A stretch of DNA of 64,000 bases from Blattamonas nauphoetae (lineage: Eukaryota > Preaxostyla > Oxymonadida), in assembly GCA_033064195.1 (NCBI GenBank), contig JARBJD010000152.1, positions 62,001-126,000 on the forward strand, in the 5' to 3' direction. The notes beneath the pieces were generated by a model. It saw nothing but the letters and a program-made list of their open reading frames with translations, did not search any database and was not told where the DNA came from. Of this stretch, positions 1 through 11,605 are shown piece after piece. Made by a program: the position numbers and the translations under genes. Every line of letters begins with the position of its first letter. The stretch's first letter is position 1.

Positions 1-1740
1 GAACCGCCCGTTCCGCTTGGACAGCTTTTCCGAGTTTGCCTTCGCAATTCCGTTTTGGTTGAACTGAAGTGTCTCTTCCCGAAGACGAAACAGCTCTGCG
101 CCGAGCGGGTCGCGGAAGACGCGACGGAAGAGGTCGAGCGAGAGCGGCACAGTCTCGATTGTCTGAAGCTGGGCGGAGTGTCGCGCGTACGGCATGTCCA
201 TCCTCATTCCAGCCACGTTGTACGGCGAGAAAGTGTTGGGGACGGGCGAGGCACGATGCGGAGGAGAGACGACAACCGAGCGTTGTTGTGCTTCCATTGG
301 GGAGTTGTCGAGGAGGAGGGCGGAGGAGCGGATGTTGGTGAAGGGCGAGGAAGGATGGGCGACGGGAAGTGACCGCTTCATCTCGTTCGGAGTGCTCACC
401 ACACTCGCAGTCAGCGGAGACGAGATCGTTGGACCAGATGGACGAGTCGGTGTCATGTCCAGCGCCGAGACGAGAAGCGACGGAGACTCGGCCTCAGCGA
501 ACGACGGCAGCGGGGGAGATGTGACTGGCGAGATGAAATCCCCGTCCGACTTGGCATCGCCCCGTCCTCCGTTCGGGGCAACCATTCCGCAGCGTCCTTT
601 CCGCGTTTCGGTGTACGAGAATGGCTGCAGCATGCTGTTTGTGCGGTTGCGGATGGCGTGTTGGTTGGAGTTGGCGCTGTGGAGGAGAGTCTGAGAGGGC
701 AGTGGAAGCGTGTTGTCTGCAGATTCTGTGGCTTCCTCTCCAACAGGCTCGTCTTGTTGCATCCTCATCGTGTTAAGGGTGGCCCCAAATGGGTTCGACA
801 GACTCGTCGACGGGGTCAGCTGCGGGGAGAGTGTGTGATGGAACGAGAAAGAGCGTCCTGGTGTTTGAGGCGTCGTCGCAAAAAAATCCGGCGACGCTTG
901 TTGCATAGCCATCAGTGTGGGAGAGTTAACAAACCCAAACATGGAGTGTCGGTCATCCTGGCCTGTTTTGGGGGTTGTGGGGAAGTGGGAGAGTCCCCCA
1001 CCGACGGCAAACGGCGGGGAAGGTGTTTTCTGGAACACGGTGGGCTGGTCGTGGATACTTTGCGGCTGTTGGCTTGGCTGGCGTGTGAAGGTGTTGTCCA
1101 TGTGCTGTTGGGTTTGGGCGGCCGAGGAGACGGCGATACACTCATCGACAGCTTTCTGCAGCCCACTGACGGTGGAGATGGAGTAGAAGTATGTTGGGTT
1201 GAGGAAGTTTGACGTGAGTTTGCGTACTTCGCTGAAGACGAGGTCGATGAATGCTGGCGAGGTCAGATATTCGCCAGTGATTGGAGAATCGGACCTGAAA
1301 ATGCAATCCCACACATCCGGCATCAGAGTAGCAAAGAGGAACACCATCGGGTTGCGGATGGTTTGGAGATACTCGTTCTTCGGAGGGTCTTCCAATCGCT
1401 TGAGACTCCCCATACGAGGAATGACGTTGTCCATGATGTAATTGTTGAGGTTCATGAACGCAACTTCAAGGTTTTCAGGAGAATACCGTGGGTCAGGGTA
1501 GAACATGTTTTGCGTCGCAAAGCAGGCAAAGTCTGTGACGAACGGTGGGTCGTTTTCAGAGAGGAGTGTGAATCCAAAAAGTAGGTCAAGGAAGTTGTCA
1601 TTCAGCAAAAAGATGCATCCTCCTCTTGATGTAAGTAGATCAAGGAGTCGTCTCGTGAACTCATCAGGAGCTGTTAGAGGATGTGTACTACCGCTTGCAG
1701 CACCTGTAGGTCTTTGGTTGTGACGTTCTTGTCGCGTCAT
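1..1740 (-). CDS. Unknown protein, 3' part outside window (at least 580 aa)
   Basis: A single frame is open from an ATG at 1740 to the window edge, 580 codons without a stop. The first 180 residues or so look globular, with alternating hydrophobic and charged stretches (for example LLDLLTSRGGCIFLLNDNF) that read as helices. The rest is rich in Ser, Pro, Thr and Gln, with many SP and TP sites, and is probably disordered; a compact charged segment returns just before the edge. I do not recognise the family. The gene is divergent from the next one, with only 112 bp between the two ATGs, so they share a promoter region. The C-terminus and any introns beyond position 1 cannot be seen. The unbroken frame over 1.7 kb makes a real gene very likely. 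Confidence 0.75.
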   Translation of the reverse strand, partial: MTRQERHNQRPTGAASGSTHPLTAPDEFTRRLLDLLTSRGGCIFLLNDNFLDLLFGFTLLSENDPPFVTDFACFATQNMFYPDPRYSPENLEVAFMNLNNYIMDNVIPRMGSLKRLEDPPKNEYLQTIRNPMVFLFATLMPDVWDCIFRSDSPITGEYLTSPAFIDLVFSEVRKLTSNFLNPTYFYSISTVSGLQKAVDECIAVSSAAQTQQHMDNTFTRQPSQQPQSIHDQPTVFQKTPSPPFAVGGGLSHFPTTPKTGQDDRHSMFGFVNSPTLMAMQQASPDFFATTPQTPGRSFSFHHTLSPQLTPSTSLSNPFGATLNTMRMQQDEPVGEEATESADNTLPLPSQTLLHSANSNQHAIRNRTNSMLQPFSYTETRKGRCGMVAPNGGRGDAKSDGDFISPVTSPPLPSFAEAESPSLLVSALDMTPTRPSGPTISSPLTASVVSTPNEMKRSLPVAHPSSPFTNIRSSALLLDNSPMEAQQRSVVVSPPHRASPVPNTFSPYNVAGMRMDMPYARHSAQLQTIETVPLSLDLFRRVFRDPLGAELFRLREETLQFNQNGIAKANSEKLSKRNGRF

Positions 1741-1852
1741 TGCGTAACTTTATGTTGTCCCATCGATTCACCCTCATGTCAAGTCAACAGTGTGTCGAGT
1801 CAACTTGTCTTTCTCATGGGTCGATCAAACTCCCACCATTTAAAACAATTCT

Positions 1853-2899
1853 ATGTCACATTCTCCCCCAGCCTTCACTTATAACGAACTCCTCCAATCT
1901 AATTCGACTGAAACTGCTAAACCAGAGGATCTGTCATTTGTGAATTTGCATCTTGCATCACCAATCACCTTATCGGACACAACAATGATTCTGAAGTCAT
2001 TGGCAGCCATTGTGCAAGATGAACATCCATTGGATACCGAATTTGAAAGCAAATCACTTATCATGCTGAAGAAAATTGAACGACTATTCACATTCGCCTC
2101 GGATGAGCAATTGTCAACTTTTTTCCTGGCTTACAGACCTTCTGATGAATCATTTCTCACCCATCTCTTCATTATAGCATCGTCATCATCATCACGTTTG
2201 TCACTGGCTGGATTGTCTTTCATCAGTAGAACTTTCACGTCAGTGCCTCCTTCAATCAGACTTCTCATGATCGAAGACAATATCATCAATAAAATCATGA
2301 TATATATGCGCCCCTTCTCTCTCAGTCTCTTCTCGCATCAGGAACTTTTTCTGGAGATCATGCCAATCCTGTCTTCTTCTCTCCAAGTCTTACTCCCAGC
2401 AAGTTTTCGTGAAAATGTAACATTTTCCGGTCTCAATACAAATGAAAATATGTTTCAAAGGGTTGTCATCCCTTCTGGAGCATATCTTGTTCATCTCTGT
2501 AAAAGTCGAAATGCTGTCCCACAAACTAATATTTCGAGATACTATATTGATTATCTCATAAATGTGCTTGGATATAGCACGTTCCATGTTTCTGTTGATG
2601 ATTTTCCTCATTCTCTACTCATTGCGCAAGCTATCTCTGATTTCATCCCACAATTCGAACTCGAACCAGCAATCTGGGTGTGTTTTGACAACCTCAATCA
2701 GATCATTCCACAATGGAGGACTGAAGATCGGAGAGTCCAAAGCAATTCCAAGAACACTCTTCGTTTCTTGGCTTCTGAAGGGTTTCCAGACGGCCAAGAA
2801 CAACGCATCTTCAACAACGACGAAGGGTTCGGGATGTTGGTTAGACCAGCAAACATATTTTGCCTTCATTTTTTGGGATATAACGTTTTTGAGAGATAA
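1853..2899 (+). CDS. Lineage-family helical protein (member 1 of 3 in window)
   Basis: This is a single-exon frame of 348 aa from an ATG at 1853. No known domain is recognised. The sequence is Leu/Ile/Ser-rich and mostly helical in character, like an ARM/HEAT-type fold, without a signal peptide or membrane segment. In length, hydrophobic spacing and a shared element near the middle (VVIPSGAYL here, VISPGSAFV at 28.1 kb, VLLPAEPFL at 29.2 kb, each followed by a helical stretch) it matches the proteins at 27558-28577 and 28738-29814. I read the three as diverged paralogues of a lineage-specific family. The function is unknown. It lies between a divergent unknown gene and VPS26, whose ATG follows 199 bp downstream. 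Confidence 0.75.
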   Translation: MSHSPPAFTYNELLQSNSTETAKPEDLSFVNLHLASPITLSDTTMILKSLAAIVQDEHPLDTEFESKSLIMLKKIERLFTFASDEQLSTFFLAYRPSDESFLTHLFIIASSSSSRLSLAGLSFISRTFTSVPPSIRLLMIEDNIINKIMIYMRPFSLSLFSHQELFLEIMPILSSSLQVLLPASFRENVTFSGLNTNENMFQRVVIPSGAYLVHLCKSRNAVPQTNISRYYIDYLINVLGYSTFHVSVDDFPHSLLIAQAISDFIPQFELEPAIWVCFDNLNQIIPQWRTEDRRVQSNSKNTLRFLASEGFPDGQEQRIFNNDEGFGMLVRPANIFCLHFLGYNVFER

Positions 2900-3097
2900 A
2901 ACACACACAAATTTTGTTCACATCATTTTCTTTGTCTCTCATGTATTGCACGGGGCACATTCTTTCAGAGAGTCTACTGTGTGGTATAGACGAGTGGTTT
3001 CCAGAGTTTGAACGAGTAGTTTCGTTAAGATGGACGTTCGTTCTGATGAGGAAAAAATGAATGGATTGATCAGTTCTCATTCGGTTCTTTTCTCAGG

Positions 3098-4187
3098 ATG
3101 GATAAAATTCTCCAGACCATCCGCAAAACTGTTACAAGTAGCACGATTTCCATCAAGCTAGATGGAGAAGAAACCCGCCGAAAAGTCAAACGACCAGGCC
3201 ATGATGAAGAAGGCGAATTACTCCCTCTGTACGGTGGTCGTGACCCTGTCTCTGGACAAGTCGTTGTTAATGTTCCTCCTAAAAAGAAACTCGAACACAA
3301 TGGAATTACAATCGAATTAGTCGGCCGAATTGAGGTTTTCGGCGAAAAATCACAACAAAACAATTTCATCTCTGTTGTCAAAGAACTGAGTGGGCCTGGG
3401 ATTCTTGTCGCTGATCAAATGTATAAATTCGACTTTTCGACCATCAAAAAGGACTTTGAAACATACTACGGAATCAATGTCTCTTTGAAGTTTGTCAGCT
3501 TCTTATTCATTTATCCAATCGTGCTCTAGGTATCTCCTTATCGCCAAGGTGATTAGAAAAGTCAAGTTGAACATTCTTGAGGAAAGAGAACTCTTTGTCC
3601 GCAATGTTCAGCCTGAACCAGACAATGACCATTCTGTCGGAATGAGTGTCGGTGTTAAGGGAGAGTTACATATTGATTTCGAATATGCACGATCAAAGTT
3701 TGTTCTTGTTTTCGTATATTTTCCTCTGATTACCTGTAATTGACCTAATTCACTCCTCCTCATCATCATTCCATATTAATCATTACATCATTTTTCCATA
3801 GGTATCATCTGAACGATGTGATCATCGGGAAAGTGTATTTTCATGATTGTAAAATGAAGATCAAGAACATGGAAATCGCCATCTTAAAGAAAGAGACATG
3901 CTTCCAAGATGCAAGCGCCACAAACGAAAGCGATGCTCTGATGCAATTTGAGGTGATGGATGGAACCCCTGTCAAAAGTTTGTCTCATCTTTCATTCCTA
4001 CATCCTCCAAATAGATGAAATCATCCCAATCAGAATGTATCTATCAAATCTCGACCTCACTCCAACATACCCCACCATCAACTCTTCTTTCCAGGTTCGG
4101 TATTACCTCAGTGTTGATATCTATAATGAGGAGGGGAAAAGATTCTTTAAACAGCAAGAAATCACATTGTGGCGAAAAGAGCTGTGA
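3098..4187 (+). CDS. VPS26: Retromer subunit VPS26
   Basis: VPS26 is the arrestin-like subunit of retromer, which recycles receptors from endosomes to the Golgi or plasma membrane. Four exons (3098-3489, 3530-3697, 3802-3977, 4015-4187) join into 302 aa. Family landmarks in order: KLDGEETRRKVK near the N-terminus, LEHNGITIELVGRIE, VKELSGPG, then LKYLLIAKVIRKVK across intron 1, HIDFEYARSKYHLNDVIIGK across intron 2, FEVMDGTPVK, and FFKQQEITLWRKEL at the C-terminus. Length and order match animal and yeast VPS26. The introns are 40, 104 and 37 bp, all with GTTTGT donors. The sequence before the ATG (TTCTTTTCTCAG) looks like a splice acceptor, so a short extra 5' exon is possible. No VPS35 or VPS29 gene is present in the window. 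Confidence 0.93.
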
Positions 4188-4396
4188 AACTTGTTTCATT
4201 TCACGTTTCTCTGTATATTGTTTTGAGATTTGCGGATTTTTTGAATGTTATTGTCCAATCTTCGTTGGAGTCTTTTCCTTTAGTGGACGATAAGGACTCT
4301 ATTCCAGTTTTTTGTCATCATCGGATTTCTCACAAATATCACGTATTCTTCATGATCGATACTCGAATATGTAGAATTCTTCTTGAAGTGATGAAA

Positions 4397-5959
4397 TTAA
4401 TGCTTGTTTCGAAGCGACTGCTTCAGGGACTGGAACTTTTCACTCTGAGATTTCAGCCTATCGGTCATGTGCCGTGCCTGTGAATGATGTTGCTTTGTGG
4501 CAACAATTTCACCAGTTTTGACATCAAGTTTCACTTCAAGGTGGTTGATCTTGGTTTTGGAGAGTGTTGTGATGTAAGCCTCTGTCTGTTGGTCGTCCAG
4601 TTTGAGGACAGCAGAGAGTGTTCTAAGCATCAAAAATTGAAGAAGAAGACAATGATGATGAACATTATTCAGAAACAGGGACAAAATTTAGAGAGTAAAA
4701 AGCCAAGTAGAGAAAGATGCATACTTTATGGTGTGGCCATTGTGTGTTCTTAGAATGTTCTCAATCAGAAGCAAGTATGCTGCATCAAGTAAGCGTTCTC
4801 GGATTTTCTCCAAAAAGAAGTCATTGTTGATAGTGTCAGTGAGTGCTTTCAGGTCAGTGACACTCTTCTCCTCACAAATTGGAGAGGTGCAATGGAGAAG
4901 GAAAGCAAGAAGAGGATCTTCTGATGTTGGGGCAGTTTTCTCGACAATACTGATGCAGTCACGGAGAAGAGTGTGTGACTTGTGGCGATGTCGCGAACAG
5001 AGAGCTGATGCAACAAAGTAACGCAAGAGACCCGGAGCAGTGTGTTGCAGAACTGTTGCATATCTATTGGAGTGGAAAGGATTTCGGGGAAAAAACGAAT
5101 CAGGTGGAAGGAGTGAGGACATTGTGGAAAAACACACTTATCACCAATGAACGTCTCAGCCGTAAGGTGGATTAGATCTGAGGACGAAAATGAGCAGAAT
5201 AGAATGTGGTGGACGAGCCATGTGCGTTGAAACAGGAGTGAATCATAGGAAAGTGTTTGTGATTGTGAGTCAATGACTTCTTGAAGTTTTGCGATGATAT
5301 CGGGGCAATCTGTCCAGTTCTCGAGAAGAATAGTGGCAGCGAACAGACCCCACAGCGTTTGGAGGAGGATTGTGGGGGAAGGCGTTCCTTTTCTGATGAT
5401 CTGGAGAACGGCGACGCATTCAGTGTACCGACCGAACTCAAACAAAAGAGTGCCATATTCAAGATACTGTTGGTAATTAAAGTCAGCCTAGAAAAAATAA
5501 TGTTGGTGAACAACAAAAAACGAGAGAAATCGTCAGAAATTGATGGTCGAGACAAACAGGTAGGCTCAGAGCCTCTTTCAGGGCTTCAAGAGATGGTGAC
5601 AGATTTTTTGAGAAGTCTTCAACTTTTGCTGCGGCGTCTTTGCATTTGTTCGAAAATACTGGATATGTAGGGTGATGATTTCGAGAGTGAATCGTGACGA
5701 AGAATAGTAACGTACGTTCTGGAACTGATTCTGATGGTTTGGCTTGAGAAAGAACTTGTTGGTATTGTTCAGATAGGCAAGTTGACTCGAGAAGACGGAG
5801 TTTTACGAGTTGTAGCTCATTTTGAGGGAGAGTCTGTGAGTTCATGACAGAACTACGAAAACAAGATACAGTGTGTGACAAAAGAAAATCAACAAGTTTG
5901 AGAGAGAGATGGGGATTGAGGAAGGGAATCAATGTGAGCTGCGACTCAGGACGTAACAT
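4397..5959 (-). CDS. EIF3E: Translation initiation factor eIF3 subunit e
   Basis: This is the PCI-domain subunit of the eIF3 scaffold that binds the 40S ribosome. Five exons on the minus strand (5959-5716, 5658-5558, 5487-5138, 5063-4725, 4622-4397) give 419 aa, against about 445 in animals. The match runs along the whole length. The N-terminus from MLRPESQLTLIPFL has the same spacing as the human one, which is why this ATG was preferred to one 24 bp upstream. Other matches are SLLFQRTWLVHHILF, APGLLRYF, TINNDFFLEKIRE and the C-terminal PCI winged helix (LKLDDQQTEAYITTLS). The introns are 57, 70, 74 and 102 bp. The 57-bp intron keeps frame either way, but removing it improves the match. The gene is divergent from the RPGRIP1-like gene, with 85 bp between the ATGs. 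Confidence 0.9.
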
Positions 5960-6044
5960 TCTGATACTGATCCGGCCCAACATCCAATTCTTTTTTTGAG
6001 CCGCACATCAAAATTTTCGCATATTTCTTATACTTTAATCCTTT

Positions 6045-8572
6045 ATGGCATCTACTCCTCCTGAATCAGCATTTATGAGATTGAGCTCAAGCCAACATGG
6101 ATCATATCATCCACAAAGCAGTGTGTTCTCTTCAAGAAGTCTCATTCTGCATAGAACAATCGCCAATGCTCACAGCCGATCATTTTGTGAAGGCAGAACG
6201 AAAACAAGCCCGTTTGAGTGAAGAACTGGAGAGAAAGGAAAAACTTGAAGCTGAGGTTTCTTTCAATACATCCATCACTCTTTGTCTCAGAATCGCAGAC
6301 TACTGGCTCAGAGGGGTGGAAAAAAGGCAAGAAAACCACTTACTCGCGCGAAATCAACACGTTCACGGGCCTCTTCTCAACGAATAAGCCCAGGAAGAAC
6401 AGATGAATGGGTTGAATATGACGAAGAGCCTGTCCCTCTCGATCCACTCGAACAAGAGGCACAATCACAACTGCAATTCCTCACTACTCGAACAAATCAA
6501 GTTGAAAACGCGTTGGCAGAGCGTAATCGCCTCCAACTCCTCCAACAACAACAAAGGCTCGAACAACTCCGTTCATCAGCAGTCAATGAGGTATTCTCCT
6601 CTTTTTATTGGAGATATGTTGAACTTCACCCAGGGATTTGTTGAATATCCCGAAGATATCAAGCGGAAACTTCAAGAAGTCTCACCACCTTTTTCTAACT
6701 TCTTTCGTAGTACCGACACAGTCTAGAAACACAGCTCAAGGCACTCCAGACTTTACGGCAGCAGTATTCGACCTTGGAAAGGGAATACAAAAATAAAGAA
6801 CAGGAAGTGGAAGATTTCGCTACTGCAAATGATCGGCTTCGAGCTCAGATTGAAAAAGAACGTGAAAATTTATCTGAGGTCCGTCTTTATCATTTTTGAT
6901 TCGTTTAGCTTGACACTCGTACCAAAGAGATATTAGAAGAATGCGAACAAGAAGCGATCCAAGCTGAACGCTATGACGCCTCACTGCAGATCGCAAAGAA
7001 CAAAAAGATTCAAGCTGAGGCTTATGGTCAGGAGCAATTGAGACAGGCGATGACTGTTCAGGAACAAATTGAGTCCTTAAAAGCGAGCATCGAGGAACTC
7101 AAACCGAGAGCAGCTGAACAAACTCGAAAACTTGAATCATATAAAAAGAACCTGCAACGCATCGACAGTCTGTTGTTTAGTCATTTTCATCGAGTTTCAC
7201 CAGCTGAAAACACTCAACAAAAGGTTGCACTCGAAGAATTGACTCATCATCTTGCTGAGATGCGTGGATTGGAGACACTGTTTCGAAATGGCGTCTTGTC
7301 GCAAAATTCATCGGATGAAGAGATTATTATGATGGCCGAAGCGATTGAAGTTGTGCGGAAGTGGGAAGCTGCGCATGAATTTGGGGGAGACATGCAAGAA
7401 CTGATGCAAGTGATTACTGGAGATGAAGACGTATGAATCATATTGTCTTAACTCATCTTTCTTCCATCCTAGGATCTGTCTGATAAGTTGGAGGCAATGA
7501 GAAGGAAAAATTCCGAACTTGCACAATCGCTCTCGATTCAGAAAGATATTGGTCTTCCCGAACTCAATCGGATCTATTCTGACCATGAGTTCTTCTATGT
7601 GTGTTTCCTCATCCTCATATAGTCGTCTTTCCAGAAAGGAATCCAGGAGGAATCGAAGAGTGTCGTCCGCCAACTTCGAAATCACGTCCTCTTCCAAGAA
7701 CTCCCTGATATCAACAACCACACTTTGAAAAACAGTTTGTTCATCATTTTCGTCCTCAGTTAGTCTCAGCCGAGAATATCCTTCTACTCAGAGTCGACTC
7801 CGCCACTCTCAACGCACAATACTTCCAAAATCAAGACATCGACACTTTTGTCGTTTTTGACTTCGGTCTTTTCGATGCCCAACGCACAGCCATCGTCAGT
7901 GGCTTCAATCCGCAGTACTCCACTCTCATCAAATACAGTGTTCCTGTCGACGTCTTCCTTCTTTCAAAGCTGATGACAGGTTCCGAACTTTTGACATTCG
8001 AACTGTATTCGCCACGGACTCATGGTCTCTGCCCTGTCGGAGAAGGGTGTGCTCTTTTTTGTGTGAAACGTTGCAGGAAAGTTGTGGTTGATCGACATGC
8101 CGACCTGACAGCGTTCAGGAAGCATTCCTTCACAGAAGAGATCGTCCTCGCGGGACAGACTGGGTCATCCAAAGTCTGCTCTCCCCATTTTTCATTTCCT
8201 TTCTCGAAGAATCGTAGCCTCGGCAAAATCAACTTCTCCATCGAGTTCTACACTCCTCTCTCAGCCACTCCAAACTACGCCAACATTCTTGCCTCAGCCG
8301 CCCCACTCGAACCCACATCAGCTTCCCTTCCACCAAGGTCGAATCGACGCACACCTCGCAGCCAATCACTGCAGACCACTCCAGAAATAGCATTCACATA
8401 CATTGGAGGAGACGAGGCAGCATCCCCCGACGAGTATCAACCCCTCTTCACTCAGACGGGAGGCGTCATTCCCCAACCAACACGCAAATCCAGCGAACGG
8501 CCCCGGTCTCACCGCTCTTCTTCGGCTGCTGGATCGAAGAAACCGCCACGGCCACACACGGGACGACACTGA
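6045..8572 (+). CDS. RPGRIP1/RPGRIP1L-like ciliary transition-zone protein
   Basis: Eight exons (6045-6120, 6155-6255, 6291-6590, 6711-6878, 6909-7430, 7473-7598, 7623-7734, 7770-8572) give 735 aa. Residues from about 30 to 450 are coiled coil, rich in Glu, Gln, Arg and Leu. After that comes a C2-type domain whose core (DTFVVFDFGLFDAQRT, then GFNPQYSTLIKYSVPVDVFL) matches the second C2 domain of RPGRIP1L: a beta strand, an aromatic-Asp-Phe motif, a G-x-x-P-x-Y turn and a DLFL-like strand. These proteins sit in the ciliary transition zone and tie nephronophthisis-module proteins to the axoneme. The last 100 residues are Pro/Ser/Arg-rich and probably disordered. The introns are tiny (34, 35, 120, 30, 42, 24 and 35 bp). 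The first junction is the least certain. The family call rests on C2 resemblance plus coiled-coil context. Confidence 0.78.
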
Positions 8573-8695
8573 GGCGGAACAACATCTCACTGTTCATCGT
8601 GACAGTTTCTTGTTTTATGAAAAGAGATAAACTTCCAGCCGCACAGGTGAGATGAAAAGAGAATTAAAACAAATGAAAAGTGGAGCACCATGCCA

Positions 8696-11478
8696 CTAAT
8701 CGATCAGGATCGGATCGTTGTAGAGCGAAGATGAACTTCCACTCAGCACAATGCTCTGGTACTTCTTGATCTGCTTGTCCATGTACGTCTTCAGCTCGTT
8801 GAACGTCGTCTGTGGCTTCTCACGCAGGAGTTTTGTGAAGTTGTACGTGAACACCCCAATTTCCTTCCCGCCCAACATTGTCTGCTTGGCTGTCTGGTTG
8901 TCCTGTGCCGACCCAACACAGACGCAGTTGAATGGCGGTGTGATGGGCTGGCCGTTTGCTCCGACAGACTCCTCCATGTTGAACATCGACCCGGAGTGGC
9001 AGCAATCGGTGAGGCAGACGATGCGCGTGTTGGGGTAGTCCTTCGACGAGATGAGGTCGTACATGACTGTGTCCTCAACGGTCTCGTTGGTGATGCCCTG
9101 CACTGGCTCGATTTTTGGAACGGTCGTGCCTGTTGCCCTCTTCTTCCGCGTAACGTCGTAAAACACCATCACCTCACTCAGCCCATCTGCCTCTCGTCCT
9201 GTCTTGTCTGGAATCTGCGTTCCATGACCAGAGAAGACTGTGATGAGCTCGTCTTCCACATTCTCCAACAGCCAATCCATCCATTTGTAGTATTCGTGTG
9301 GAGTGGCATCGCAGATGTAGCAGACGGTGTATCCACGTTCGATGAACAGCTTGGCATATTCAATGGCATCGTTCACAGGACCAAGGTCGAGCGTGTGGGG
9401 GAGATCTTCGTACGGACAGAAGAACAAGCACGCAGCGTTGTAGATCATGAAGGTGGTCGGCATTTGTGTTTTCTTCACTCTTTCCAAATTGATCGCGCCC
9501 AGTGAATCGAGTTCTTGGAGCTGCTTCTTGTATTTGGAGTTGTAGTTGGCTGGCTTCTTCATTTCTGCAATGAATGCGTCCCACCTCTTCTTGGCTTCTT
9601 GTTTCTCCACTTCAGACTGCTCGTCCACTTCTGGTGTGTCTGTGATGGCTGTGGGAGGAATACCGCCAGTGTCCTGAGTAGTGACTTCGTGTGCAAACTT
9701 GACGTGTTCGTGGATGGGGCAGTTGGCGATGATTGGGTCGTTGAAAAGTCGAGCAGAGGAACTGGTAAGTTGGATGGTTTGGTATTTCTTGATTTGCTTG
9801 TTCATGTGTGTCTGCAGATCGTGGAACGAGGCGAGTGGCTTCTGTTTGAGAAGCTGGCAGAAGTTGTGAGTGAACACTCCACTCTCCTTTCCTTCCAAAA
9901 CCGTCTGCTTGGCTGTTTGTGAATCTTTAGCAGAACCAACACACACAACATTGAGCGGAGGCGTCAAGAGGTGTCCATTATCTGGAACTTGGTCCATGTT
10001 GAACATTGTTCCCGAATGGCAGCAATCAGTCAGAAGGACAATTCTCGTGTTGGGGTAGTCCTTCCCAGCGATCAGGTCAAACATGACTGTATCTTCGACG
10101 GTCTCGTTGGTGATGCCCTGCACAGCATCGATTCTATCGCTGGAGTGGCCAGTGTTCTTGAATTTCGTCTTTTCGTTGTAGAACACCAACACTTCGCTGA
10201 GCCCGTCCTCCTCTTTTCCTGTTTTGTCTTTGATTTGCGTACCATGACCAGAGAAGTATGACACAAACTCCTTTTCAACATTCTCGAGCAGCCAGTTCAT
10301 CCAAATGTAGTATTCCTTCGGAGTGGCATCACAAACATACACAACTGTGAACCCTCTGCTCAGGAACAGTTCGGCCATGGCAATTGCGTCGTTCACAGGT
10401 CCCTCCTCGAGAGTATGCGGTAGATCCTCGTATGGATTGAAGAAGAGGGCACAGCAGTAGTTGATGGTCACTGGTGGGATCTGCTCTCTCTTGACCCTTT
10501 CCAAGTTGATAGCTCCCATTGCATCAAGCGTCTGAAGCTTTCTCTTGTATTTTGAGTCATAGTTGTATGGTTTGGCCATGTATGACACAAATCTTGCCCA
10601 ACGCTTCTCGATTTCTTCCTTTTCGGTGTTTGTCAAAGTTTCTCCTTCAGGAACGTTCACTGGTGGCACATAATCATTATCAATCTCTGAAGGTGGGGCT
10701 TGGAAGATGGATGCATTGTGGTTGACAGATTGTTTCAGATCGTTTTTGTTGAATTTGGACCCAAAGTTGAGTTGGTTTCTGATAGGTCGTTTGTCGAATT
10801 CATGCTTCTGAACAAGTTTTGTTGGAGCGTATTGTGTTGTTCCCGGGCCATGGGTCCAATTTGTGGCTCCAAACTTCTGTTTCCCAGATGAAGTCATCGT
10901 TTGGGTTTGTGATGGTTGTTGAGTGGTCGTTTGAAGGATTTCTTGTGGTCGTTGAGTGTTTCCAAAATGGCCAGCAGTTGCGGGATTATCAATAGCAATA
11001 TTCAAGTACCCCTGATTGACTTTCACCTGGAATGATTGAAAGAGAGGCATGGGAAAATTAGATGTGAGAATGACGACGTACAGAAACTTGCTGGGGAAGT
11101 TCGCTCAGAAGGGGTGCTAAATCAATAGCTTCTGCCGCAAGTTTGTCAGCTCTCCCTATTTTTATTCTGTCTTTATCATATACCTCGACATGGAGAGTTG
11201 TGTCTGTGAGATTGAAAATAAAGCCCTCGTTCCATTTCACTAAGATAATAATACGATAAAAATGAGAAGGGCATTGATGATGACGATAAATAAAGACCGT
11301 TAATTCCACGTTTTGTTGAAGAAATGTACTTTTGAGTTCCAAGTTTCAAAATAACAAAAGGATCGCATGATGGGGATAGTGATTGAGGCATCAACGAGTT
11401 TGCCGAGAGAAGTGATACTTTAATCTGGGTCATTGCTTGTTTTGAGCAATTCTCGACAAAACGTTTAAACAAACCCAT
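8696..11478 (-). CDS. C2-domain protein with two tandem metacaspase domains
   Basis: Three minus-strand exons (11478-11298, 11239-11088, 11026-8696) give 887 aa. Residues about 13-125 form a C2 domain: a CDPFVILKLG strand, WNEGF and VEVYDKD, the usual Ca2+/lipid-binding landmarks. A Gln/Thr/Asn-rich linker follows. Two caspase-fold (peptidase C14) domains come next, each preceded by the same segment (KYKRKLQTLDAMGAINLERV and KYKKQLQELDSLGAINLERV). Both keep the catalytic His (FSGHGTQ, near residues 372 and 712) and Cys (TDCCHSG, near residues 447 and 786). Metacaspases cut after Arg or Lys and are often Ca2+-activated; the C2 domain suggests recruitment to membranes when Ca2+ rises. The two peptidase units are diverged copies of about 340 residues, so the duplication is old. 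An upstream ATG at 11514 is possible, but the one at 11478 starts the C2 fold cleanly. Confidence 0.9.
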
Positions 11479-11605
11479 GGTTTTAGTTTTTGTTTGACAG
11501 TTCCATGAGAACACGAATAAATGTAAGTAAAGTCATGTGAAACGACAGAAAAAGCAAGGTGAAGAATGGCGACAAGCCATGAAACACTCACACAAATAGA
11601 GTGAA

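Noticed and set aside
453-1166. Alternative minus-strand frames within the first gene
   Set aside because: They overlap a 580-codon open frame and have Pro/Ser/Thr/Arg-biased composition typical of shifted reading.
5659-5715. Reading eIF3e through the 57-bp segment as coding
   Set aside because: The frame stays open, but the segment has GTACGT...CAG ends, and its removal aligns better with known eIF3e proteins.
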